This document shows positions 52,554 to 61,100 of a stretch of 64,000 nucleotides of DNA, one piece after another; the first letter of the stretch is position 1, and each line of letters opens with the position of its first letter. This DNA is from Nonlabens sp. Ci31 (GTDB lineage Bacteria; Bacteroidota; Bacteroidia; Flavobacteriales; Flavobacteriaceae), in the NCBI RefSeq assembly GCF_012974865.1, contig NZ_CP043633.1, positions 2,539,501-2,603,500 of the forward strand. Direction: 5' to 3'. A program made the translations under genes and the position numbers. The notes below the pieces were generated by a model. The model was not told where the DNA came from. It worked only from the letters and a program-made list of their open reading frames with translations, and did not search any database.

Positions 52554-52988
52554 TTACTGTTTTACGGCTTTGACTTCCTCTTCGGTAACTATCTCACCGC
52601 TGTTCCACGTCTGTATAGTGTAATTCATGACATCGGCCACTTCTTTATCGTCCAAGCCAAGTGGTAGCATGACATTGTTGTATTCGGCTCCATTGACTAT
52701 GATTTTACCTTTTAAACCATATTTCACAGCATGAATGCTTTCTATACGCTTGTTTGTTAACCAGTCTGACGGATTTAAGGGAGGAAAAGCTCCTGCAACT
52801 CCTTTTCCATTGGGTAAATGACAAGTCACACAAAGCTCGCCATATATTTCTTTACCACGAGAGACACTTTGCTCTAGCGGCGTTTTCTGTACCGCATTTG
52901 CTGCATAGTTCCCTGTGGTCTCTTTCTTCTTGTCATCTCCACAACTGCTAAAAACAATTGCTACGGCTAGTATAAATAGATATTTCAT
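52554..52988 (-). CDS. Cytochrome c lipoprotein
   Basis: A 144-residue protein with a lipoprotein signal ending FSSC and one heme site CVTCH (about 53-57) followed by NGKGVAGAFPPL and a Met in NVMLPLG that can be the axial ligand. A class I cytochrome c on the periplasmic face. It lies downstream of, and co-oriented with, the PQQ-type sugar dehydrogenase gene and is a plausible electron acceptor for it. Confidence 0.88.
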   Translation of the reverse strand: MKYLFILAVAIVFSSCGDDKKKETTGNYAANAVQKTPLEQSVSRGKEIYGELCVTCHLPNGKGVAGAFPPLNPSDWLTNKRIESIHAVKYGLKGKIIVNGAEYNNVMLPLGLDDKEVADVMNYTIQTWNSGEIVTEEEVKAVKQ

Positions 52989-53223
52989 AAGTTCTTTGAT
53001 GTGGTTTAAAAATACAAATCAATCTGTAAAGGAAATGATTTAATAGAGAATAATTTATGGGTTAGGTGGTATACTAGAATTTCAACACCTACCAATAGAT
53101 TGAAATCGCCTTTAAAAGGCAGATTGAATTCCACCCCTGAGAATTGTTTTGTCGCCTGCGGCGTTCTTTTATTGAGCCGATTGAAAGCGGCTTTTTCTAT
53201 CACAAAATATCTTCATTAATCCA

Positions 53224-53282
53224 CATTCCAAAGCTCACAACTCACAGGTCACAGCTCAAAGTTCAAAGTTCACAACTCACAG
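53224..53282. repeat. Degenerate short tandem repeat
   Basis: Irregular repeats of a unit like CTCACAACTCACAG/CTCAAAGTTCA fill the 3' flank of the sugar dehydrogenase gene. The rest of the 52989-53282 gap has a few short inverted repeats (for example GCCTTT/AAAGGC at 53108-53120) and no ORF. Confidence 0.6.
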
Positions 53283-54476
53283 TTAACGAGTTAAACGAAA
53301 TATCCCTTTGCCTTCTACAGCGATATAAATCAAACCTTCAGGTCCTATTTTTACATTGCGCATGCGGCCTAAACCGTCGACTAGCTTTTCTCTTTTGGTA
53401 ACGCCTTTGTTGTTCACGTAGAGCATTTCTAGGTATTGAAACTTTAGGGAGCCTACTAAATAGTTGCCGTTCCAGTCTCTATAGGCAGCATTATCAATAA
53501 TAGCAAAACCGCTAGGAGCAATACTCGGTACCCAATAGTAGAAAGGTTGTTCCATTCCTTCTTTAGCAGTACTTTCGGCAAACTCACCACCTCCATAATT
53601 CTCTCCGTAGCTGATGACTGGCCATCCGTAATTGCGTCCTGGTTTTATAAAGTTAATTTCGTCACCACCTTGGGGGCCGTGTTCATGGGCGATGATTTGT
53701 CCCGTCTTAGGATGTACGGTCATCCCTTGCGGATTCCTATTTCCATACGTAAAAGCGGCAGTTTTAGCTCCAGGAATATCTACAAAAGGATTATCTTCAG
53801 GAATACGCCCATCGTCATGTATTCTATAGATTTTACCACCATCTCGTTTCAAATCTTGTGGGTTGATATCTCGTTCTCCACGCTCACCAACAGAGAAATA
53901 CAAGTAGCCTTCTCGATCCCATGCAAAGCGACTGCCAAAATGTTGACCTTTTTTTGTATTGGGAGTTGCTTTGTAGAGGACTTTTAGGTCGATTAATTCA
54001 TCGTTTTTTAAGATTGCGCTTGCAATTGCTGTATTCCCACCCGAGCCTGCACCTTCAGCGCTGGCATAGGAAATATAGATCTTGTTGTTTTTTTTAAAAT
54101 CAGGATGTAGAGTCACATCGAGCAAACCCCCTTGACCGCGTAAATACACCTCAGGAACTCCAGATATTTCCTGTGATTTGTTCCCGTCGAATCGGTATAG
54201 TTTCCCTTCCTTTTCTGTATAGATCAAATCGCCATTAGGCAGCCAGGTCATGCCCCAAGGATTAGTAAGGTCTTTTACAATAGGTGTTACTGTATAGTCT
54301 TTTTGATCTTCTATAAGTGGAATATTTTGAACAGAAGGAATTTGTTGATTGCTTTCAAAGACAGAAAAAGAATCATTTAATGGCTTATTTACCGCGAGAT
54401 CTTCTGTAGAATCGGACTTATTCTTACAACCGATGGCGAGAATAATGAATAGTAGTAGTAGAGAAAATCGTTTCAT
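53283..54476 (-). CDS. PQQ-type glucose/sorbosone dehydrogenase, lipoprotein
   Basis: A 397-residue lipoprotein (signal ending AIGC) of the GSDH beta-propeller family. It shows LTNPWGMTWLPNG, the GQGGLLDVTLHPDF block, GNRNPQGM, HEHGPQGGDEIN and the GRNYGWP block. Soluble PQQ-glucose dehydrogenases oxidize aldoses in the periplasm; the next gene, a cytochrome c, fits as electron acceptor. PQQ synthesis genes are not in this window, so the cofactor would come from elsewhere. Confidence 0.9.
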   Translation of the reverse strand: MKRFSLLLLFIILAIGCKNKSDSTEDLAVNKPLNDSFSVFESNQQIPSVQNIPLIEDQKDYTVTPIVKDLTNPWGMTWLPNGDLIYTEKEGKLYRFDGNKSQEISGVPEVYLRGQGGLLDVTLHPDFKKNNKIYISYASAEGAGSGGNTAIASAILKNDELIDLKVLYKATPNTKKGQHFGSRFAWDREGYLYFSVGERGERDINPQDLKRDGGKIYRIHDDGRIPEDNPFVDIPGAKTAAFTYGNRNPQGMTVHPKTGQIIAHEHGPQGGDEINFIKPGRNYGWPVISYGENYGGGEFAESTAKEGMEQPFYYWVPSIAPSGFAIIDNAAYRDWNGNYLVGSLKFQYLEMLYVNNKGVTKREKLVDGLGRMRNVKIGPEGLIYIAVEGKGIFRLTR

Positions 54477-54533
54477 GATCTGTTATTTAAATTAAAAGTA
54501 AATCTTCGACAGTCACAAAACAATAATAAAATG

Positions 54534-54565
54534 ATAAATCCCTTAGCGTTCACTAAGGGATTTAT
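54534..54565 (-). terminator. Hairpin, probable minus-strand terminator
   Basis: A perfect 13 bp stem ATAAATCCCTTAG/CTAAGGGATTTAT with a 6 nt loop; on the minus strand an AT-rich, T-containing tail follows. It would end a transcript covering the two small ORFs. Confidence 0.6.
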
Positions 54566-54662
54566 CTGTTGTTGGTGGTTATTAAATTTGAGTGTCTTTT
54601 AAAAGGAGTAGGGTAGAAGGCTAATTCAAAATAACTACTGGGTTGAAAAAACACTGTTTCTT

Positions 54663-54791
54663 TTAGCATAAAAAGAAAGTTCTACTGGCTTCCATATCCT
54701 CATTGAAAGGAAGATTTTCATCTGTAGAGCGATTTCTGGAAAGCATGGGAAAATCGGAGTTTAGTGCTAAAATTTTTATGGAGTTTTTCAT
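54663..54791 (-). CDS. Candidate small ORF, 42 residues
   Basis: Begins MKNSIKILALNSDFPM and ends SRTFFLC. No family is known to me and there is no signal peptide. It follows the 54820 ORF and precedes a hairpin terminator. Supported only by the shared transcript layout; it may be chance. Confidence 0.3.
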   Translation of the reverse strand: MKNSIKILALNSDFPMLSRNRSTDENLPFNEDMEASRTFFLC

Positions 54792-54819
54792 GATCTAGGT
54801 TTGAAGATTGGTGTTTCAT

Positions 54820-54927
54820 TTATCTGTAACGACGTCTGGAGTTCCATGAATCTGAAAACGTAGTCGCGTTACTTGTTCTGTTGTTTGTCAGTTGGTTTCC
54901 GTTTAAAAATCCTGTAGAAGTTTTCAT
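54820..54927 (-). CDS. Candidate small ORF, 35 residues
   Basis: Begins MKTSTGFLNGNQLTNN and ends SWNSRRRYR: polar, Asn/Ser/Thr-rich, with a strongly basic tail. It is preceded by an A-rich stretch. It lies in a region bounded by terminators at 55065 and 54534. Real translation is unproven. Confidence 0.33.
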   Translation of the reverse strand: MKTSTGFLNGNQLTNNRTSNATTFSDSWNSRRRYR

Positions 54928-55064
54928 AATGTTTTTATTTTTTGGTTATACTTAATAGACGACCACGCTTTTCAATTGTTACAGTTAATTAAAGAATTAT
55001 TTTCACTTATTTTATTAAATAATTGACAATCAATTACTTAAATTGCTAATAATTTTAGCAATAA

Positions 55065-55101
55065 AAATAAAAAAGCGATTCTTATTAGTAAAGAATCGCT
55101 T
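55065..55101 (-). terminator. Terminator of the blaI-M56 operon
   Basis: An 11 bp stem AAGCGATTCTT/AAGAATCGCTT with a 7 nt loop; on the minus strand a T-rich tail follows. Confidence 0.88.
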
Positions 55102-55116
55102 TGATAAGGGTTGTTC

Positions 55117-55131
55117 CGCTTTCGCGAAAGC
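55117..55131. repeat. Dispersed palindrome, intergenic
   Basis: CGCTTTCGCGAAAGC, 12 bp past the end of the M56 gene, before its terminator. Confidence 0.85.
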
Positions 55132-55142
55132 TAAAAAAATAT

Positions 55143-56933
55143 TTATTTCTGAACCTCAAATATGATAGGTAGCGCATAAATAGTGCCAACTGGCTCACCT
55201 CTTTGCTTACCTGGAGTCATTTTGGGTAATTGCTTGATTACACGAGTCGCCTCCTTTTGTAGCTCGACACTTTCAGCTTTTGACTTTATTTCTACCGCAT
55301 TACCATTGATATCAATCTTAAATTGGACTGATATTTTATGACGTCCAGACATATCTTTAGCGATACCAGTATTAAAGTTTTTGTTCACAAATTGCGTGAT
55401 CTTGTCTGAAGTGCATTTCTTCAATTCTGCATTAGTACCTGTGCAGTCTTCAAAATGTGGTACTTCTTCTATGATGGCAAAGGGTATATCTTCGGTAATG
55501 ACTTCGGCATCAGGATCGATTGTGTTTGAATTTGGATAAACCTCTTTTATTTCTACGATTTCTTCGATGGTGTTTTCTTTCATCTGGATAACTTGACCCA
55601 TCATTTTACTGTAGACGTCGTCGTCCAACTCAGATACTTTATCCTTTCCAGTGCCGACCAAAAAACCTTCAACATACGATTTTATCGAATTGGTATTCCA
55701 TTCATTAGGTGCTGTCATGTAGCTAGGATTACTTTTAGGTGACTCGGTTATATAAATAATATTAAAATTTTCATTGACGTCATCAACGATTAGGGTTTTT
55801 CCATTATTATTGATTTTTGTGAAGATTCTAGACCAGCGTTTTCCATCTTCCGATTTAATCATTTCTAAAAATACGTCAAAGGCTTTATCATTAAGGCTAT
55901 CAACCTTTAAGCTATTTCTAAAAGAATTATAAAATTTAATATCATTTTCACTCAGTCCTTGATATAAATCTTTTTGTCCGTATTCAAATTTTGAAAGGCG
56001 AGGAATGAAATTTGATTTTTCTTCTTCATTTATTTCTGTGGATTCAGTAGTTAACTCTGGATCTTGCGTACAAGCCGTAAAAATGATACTGCCTAGAACG
56101 ATTGGAAGAATGAAAGCGAGTTTAAATAAGGCTTTTGCGGTACTTTTCTTTTTCTGTAACATAAGGATTCGGTTTTTTAATAAGGATTTATTGAAATAAG
56201 AACTGGCAAGGGTAAATTGATCGGTTCCAAAAACGGTTTTTAATAATGATTCTTGATAGGTATTGCTTTCTTGGTTTTTCAATAGGAATTGATCTACGAT
56301 ATATTCATGAACTAACTTCAACTCGCGTTGTGCTAAATAAGGAATAGGATGAAACCAAAAAATAATTTTACACAGCTCATATGCGACTAAATCATAGGAG
56401 TGAAGCTGTTTGATATGTACACGTTCATGCGCGATAATTTCTTCGGTTTTTTCTGGACCTATATTTTCATCAATAACAATGTTATTAAAAAAGGAGAAAG
56501 CAGTAAGTTTTTGTGTTGTTTTAGTAATTTGAAGTCCATTCTTAAATTGAGAGGTTCCTTTACTAATGATTTCCTTTATGGTAGAAATTTTATATAAGAA
56601 GGATAATAGACTTATAAGAACACCTATTCCGTAGATAAGCAAAGCAATTATCATATAGTCAATAGGTTTTTCTATAGGAACAGCCGTCACGTGATTATCA
56701 ATAATTAAAGTTTCTGACATTTCTAACGACGCTGGAATAACAACAGGCTCATTGAATGTTGCTAATTCAATTTCAAAAGGAGCATTTAAAAAAGGTATAG
56801 CAATACTCAATAGTGGAATAGCCAGTAAAAAAGCTCTATTCCATTGAAAAAATGTTTCTTTTCTTAGAAAGAAGTGATAAACGCCATAAAACAATGCAGC
56901 GAGTATAGAACTGTGGATCAAATGCTGTATCAT
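55143..56933 (-). CDS. M56-family (BlaR1-like) membrane metallopeptidase with TonB-like C-terminus
   Basis: A 596-residue protein: four membrane segments in the first 290 residues, the zinc site HERVH (about 170-174), a second-ligand region FWFHPIPYL, a periplasmic linker, and a C-terminal TonB-type domain (about 500-595; KISVQFKIDINGNAVEI). M56 proteins cleave the partner repressor BlaI/MecI. There is no penicillin-binding sensor domain, so the signal is not obviously a beta-lactam; the TonB-like domain is common in Bacteroidota versions. It overlaps the blaI-like gene by 4 bp. Confidence 0.88.
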   Translation of the reverse strand: MIQHLIHSSILAALFYGVYHFFLRKETFFQWNRAFLLAIPLLSIAIPFLNAPFEIELATFNEPVVIPASLEMSETLIIDNHVTAVPIEKPIDYMIIALLIYGIGVLISLLSFLYKISTIKEIISKGTSQFKNGLQITKTTQKLTAFSFFNNIVIDENIGPEKTEEIIAHERVHIKQLHSYDLVAYELCKIIFWFHPIPYLAQRELKLVHEYIVDQFLLKNQESNTYQESLLKTVFGTDQFTLASSYFNKSLLKNRILMLQKKKSTAKALFKLAFILPIVLGSIIFTACTQDPELTTESTEINEEEKSNFIPRLSKFEYGQKDLYQGLSENDIKFYNSFRNSLKVDSLNDKAFDVFLEMIKSEDGKRWSRIFTKINNNGKTLIVDDVNENFNIIYITESPKSNPSYMTAPNEWNTNSIKSYVEGFLVGTGKDKVSELDDDVYSKMMGQVIQMKENTIEEIVEIKEVYPNSNTIDPDAEVITEDIPFAIIEEVPHFEDCTGTNAELKKCTSDKITQFVNKNFNTGIAKDMSGRHKISVQFKIDINGNAVEIKSKAESVELQKEATRVIKQLPKMTPGKQRGEPVGTIYALPIIFEVQK

Positions 56934-57292
56934 GAATTCTTTTTATTTATTTCGTTCAAGATTTCTTCTAGTTCCTTTACGCTTAGGTCTTCCTGCTGCA
57001 TAAAAAAGGAAACCATACTCTTAAAGGAACCTTTAAAATAATTGCTGGCTAGTTTACTTGCGGTAGCTTGAGAATAATCGTTTTTAGAAACGCTAGGGAA
57101 GTAAATATGACCACGACCTTCCTTACGATAGTTGACAAAGTCTTTATTTTCTAAAATCCTGATAATGGTAGAAACCGTATTGTAAGCAGGTTTAGGCTCT
57201 GGCATTTTATCGATAATTTGCGCAACGTTTGCTTCTTTGAGATCCCAGAGGTGTTGCATGATATCTTCTTCGGCAGTGGTGAGTGTTTTCAT
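56930..57292 (-). CDS. BlaI/MecI/CopY-family repressor
   Basis: A 120-residue winged-helix protein (LTTAEEDIMQHLWDL, helix-turn-helix around NTVSTIIRILENKDFV, YFPSVSKNDYS). BlaI-type repressors bind ACTA-like palindromes as dimers and are inactivated by M56 proteolysis. The 4 bp overlap with the M56 gene and the three upstream operators show an autoregulated pair. Confidence 0.92.
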   Translation of the reverse strand: MKTLTTAEEDIMQHLWDLKEANVAQIIDKMPEPKPAYNTVSTIIRILENKDFVNYRKEGRGHIYFPSVSKNDYSQATASKLASNYFKGSFKSMVSFFMQQEDLSVKELEEILNEINKKNS

Positions 57293-57306
57293 AAAACTAT
57301 AAGATT

Positions 57307-57364
57307 AACTAAAAACTTAGTTCAAATATAAACTAAGAAGTTAGTTTAAACTAATTATTTAGTT
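57307..57364 (-). promoter_or_regulatory. Triple operator and promoter of the BlaI/M56 pair
   Basis: Three 16 bp palindromes AACTAA-N4-TTAGTT at 57307-57322, 57331-57346 and 57349-57364. The minus-strand -7 box TATATTTG (57323-57330) fits exactly between the first and second. The repressor would cover the promoter. Confidence 0.85.
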
Positions 57365-57462
57365 ATAAAATAACAAAAAATAGGTGAACCTATTTAAAAC
57401 GAGTATTTAAGCAGTTCTAAGCGAAGTGTCTAGGAGTGGTGATGCGCAGTAAGGTAGTGGGA

Positions 57463-57873
57463 TTAGTTACTTATTTCTTCCCACAATTTTTCAGAAGTAA
57501 GTCTATAGGTGCCTACAGAATCCCAAGAACATTCTTCAGGAGAGATAACCGATAAGAAAGGTAATCCATCTTTACGTCCTTTGTATAAATGATAAGTTTC
57601 CCCTACGATAGGCTCAAAAGAGAATTTAGCTCCATAAACGAGTTGGTTGTCCTCATATTTTTTAACCATTCCATCGTATTGTGCTTTGAGTTGGTCAAAT
57701 TGGGATTTGATCTCATGGTTGACCTTATTAATATTGGTCTGTTTCCATGAGGTAATATCTGGAGTGGTGATTTTAGGAGCCGATACGCCACTGGAATAAG
57801 GAAGAAGTGCGGCATTATAAGTACCTGTTTCTTCATCATAAACTACGTAATCTGGCTTCTTTTCTTCACTCAT
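57463..57873 (-). CDS. DUF2452 family protein
   Basis: A 136-residue soluble protein with the DUF2452-like core: ITSWKQTNINKVNHEIKSQF, a central helical segment, the GETYHLYKGRKDGLPFLSVI block and a final TYRLTSEKLWEE. Cytoplasmic, function unknown. It probably has its own promoter (57878-57885) with almost no leader. Confidence 0.7.
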   Translation of the reverse strand: MSEEKKPDYVVYDEETGTYNAALLPYSSGVSAPKITTPDITSWKQTNINKVNHEIKSQFDQLKAQYDGMVKKYEDNQLVYGAKFSFEPIVGETYHLYKGRKDGLPFLSVISPEECSWDSVGTYRLTSEKLWEEISN

Positions 57874-57877
57874 GTTG

Positions 57878-57885
57878 CAAATTTA
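57878..57885 (-). promoter_or_regulatory. -7 element of the DUF2452 gene
   Basis: TAAATTTG on the minus strand, 4 bp from the ATG, implying an essentially leaderless mRNA. Confidence 0.5.
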
Positions 57886-58074
57886 AATGATAGGTCGTTT
57901 TATAATACGAACTTAACAAGAATTTGTTATTCATAAAATAATCGAAGTAGCAAATGCGTCCATTTTTAAATAGTCAAATCGCCCTGTTTCCCGAAACCTA
58001 AATAGGTATTATAAATGCCTAGTAAATTTTGCTATAGCTTAAAAACTTGCCTTTTATTGATCGTTAGTTAGTTG

Positions 58075-58096
58075 TTCCGCTTTCGCGAAAGCGGAA
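58075..58096. repeat. Dispersed palindrome, extended to 22 bp
   Basis: A perfect palindrome with TTCCGC/GCGGAA arms around TTTCGCGAAA, 9 bp after the end of the giant T9SS gene. Confidence 0.9.
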
Positions 58097-58105
58097 TCGT
58101 AAACA

Positions 58106-61100
58106 CTATCTCTTTAGGCTAAAATGAGATTTTAAAACTGCCATTTCTCCTGTATTGGGATCTACATATTCTAGCGTGAACCAATAATCTGAAGACGGCA
58201 TAGGGTTGCCATTATAAGTTCCGTCCCAACCAGGACCGTCTAAAGAAAGTTGTTTAAGTAACTTGCCATAACGGTCAAAAATATAAAGTTTGTTTCCATC
58301 CAGATCTGTTAAGTTCTCTACTTGCCAATAATCATTAAAGCTATCACTGTTAGGTGTGAAGAACCTCGGATAACGCAATACTAAAATGCTATCTCTGGCA
58401 ATACCACAGCTGTTAGGTCCTTTGACAGTAATGGTATGAATTCCATTTCCAGGGTTTTCAAATCGATTGCTGGTTTGCCAAGGGCCATTATCTAAACGGT
58501 ATAAATACGTATCTCCACGATCATTGAGAACAGTTACTTCGATAACTGGATCACGATCAAACTGAGTAGTTACCAAGCTGGCTTGTGCCACAAGATAAGG
58601 CTCTTGTACTACCCTAGTCTCATCGGTGTTGATACAACCTGTAGTTGTATTGGTAATTACTACGCTGTAATTACCAACAGTATCCGCACGATAAGTACTG
58701 TCTGTTGCTCCATTTATAGGATTGCCTTCAAAAAGCCATGCGAACGTATAGATAGCATTCGAAAGCTCGGTATCCAGTATAGGTAATCTAGAAGGGTTGA
58801 TGGGAACTCCGTCTTCATTCAAACAGGCTTCATATTCGTCAAGTAGTTGCGGTTCTGGCAACATTAAACCAATGATGTTAAAAGAAGTAGTAGCAAAACA
58901 GTTGGTCGCAATATTTTCTACTCTGACAAAAATAGTTTGTGTACTACTGGTATTTGTATAGTTTGTATTTAAAGCATTGCTACCATTTACCGCATCATTA
59001 CTCGTAGCATAATAAGTAAGGTTATGATTTGCTGGGTTGAGACCGTTTAAGATAGTGTTCTCTTCTTGTGTGAGATCGAAGGAAGTGAGCCCATCATTAC
59101 CACCTACTTGATCACATTCTTCTAAATTATTAGCGGTGGCTATAATGACATCTGGATTAAAGTTAACTTGAACCGTTGCACTTTCATCCATACAAGCATT
59201 GCGACTCACTGTATAGGTATAAGTTCCAGAAGTATCTGTAGCAGGATCAAATAATCCTGTACCTGAAGCCAACGCTGGTGTCCAAATCCCTCCAGTGTCT
59301 GGTGTACCGTTTAACGCATTGATAAGATCTAATGGGAGACTGGAATTACACAATGTAATGGTACCGTTAGCACCAGGATCGGGAGCCGGAGTAATATTTA
59401 CGCTTACCTGTGAAGTTGATGGAGGACAAGAGCCTACTGCAGCTAAAGTGTAGGTGTAATTTCCTGATAGATCAATAGCAGGATCAAAAACTCCAGAACC
59501 GCTGTTCAAAGCTGGTGTCCATGTTCCACCAGTTTGTGGTGTGCCATTTAAACTATTGAATACATCTATAGGACTTGCGTTAGCACAAATGTCTACCGTA
59601 CCGTCTGTTCCTGGATCTGGTGAGGTAGTGATGCTCATCGTAAGTTGGGCGCTGTCATCTGGGCAGGGGAGGTTTCCACTAACGGTGTAGGTGTAAACTC
59701 CTGCGCTATCCATACTTGGTTCAAAAATTCCTGTACCACTAATTAGAGAGGGAGTCCAAGTACCTCCCGAGTCTGGATTTCCCAACAATAGTGTGTTCAA
59801 ATCTACCGGAGTTCCCGTTGAACACAGATCTACAGTAGCATCTATTCCAGCATTTGCAGCTGCATTAACGGTCACATTAACTTGAGCACTAACAGCAGGA
59901 CAAAAGTTTGCTGCAGGTATGGTGTACACATAGGTGCCAGCAGGATCAATTGCAGGATCAAATATTCCTGTACCACTGGTTAAAATTGGTGACCAAGAAC
60001 CACCATTATCAGGGGTGCCATTTAATGAACTGAATAAATTCACTACTGTATCGGTCTCGCAAACGGTTATGGAAGCATCAAGTCCAGGATCAGGTTGCGG
60101 ACTTATGCTTATGGTCAACTCTGAAGAGTCTGTGGCACAAGAAGGTGTTGCTGTTACGGTATAGGTAAACACACCAGCAGGGTCTACTGCTGGATCAAAA
60201 ACAGCTCCGTTACTCGCTAATGCAGGTGTAAAGGTTCCACCGGCATCTGGACTACCTGAAATAAGGTCAAATATATTAATAGGAGTTCCGGTAGAGCAAA
60301 CTCCTATAGAAACATCAAATCCAGCTTCTACTGTTTTTTGAATATCCACAATTGCTGGCGAGGTGATGCTAGAGGTGGCAATAATACTGCCTGGCACAGC
60401 ACAATTGACAATATATGCGCTATTAATTACCATATCGCTAGACGTTAAATTATTGCTAGGTAAGGTGGCTTCAATAAGGACCTCAAAAACATCGGTATTT
60501 GTTAAGGTGCGGCTATTTTCAAAACGTACTGTTCTGCTAGAGGCACTGAAAGCTGATCCTGCTGGAGTAGCACCACAATTAAAATTATCAGGAGTAAAAT
60601 TAGAAGCGGGATTATAGTTGAGATAACTTGTATTAAAATCACTACTGCTACTTATGATGTTCGTAAAAGAAAAAGTACTGTTGCGGTTCAAGTTGGTCGG
60701 GTAGAATAGGTCACCAGGAAAAGGAAGTTCATCAAAGAGAATGAATTGGCTGGCATCTCTATTCCCTATGTTTTCCACTCTTATGCGGTAATAAATAGTA
60801 TCGTCACAATTAGGATCTACGACTAAAGGAGTGGTTTGAAAATTTATATTATCTAGAGACACTTCCTTTCTTATTACAAAAACAGCGGAGTCTATCACAT
60901 TGACTTTAGCAAAATCTGATGTAGCTAATAGTATTCCCGAATTTTCTATAATACGAGCGTCGTTATCTATGTTTCCGGCTGCTGTAAAGGGTCTAACTCT
61001 TGCTCTTACAGTAGCACAAAAGAAGGTTCCTTGAATGGCACAGCCGTTATCAAAGCTAAAAATTTCGCAAGTTTGATCAATGCTTAAGCCATCCCAAACA

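Noticed and set aside
53224-53282. Short repeats considered as a CRISPR array.
   Set aside because: Units are 10-14 bp, irregular, without spacers, and no cas genes are present.
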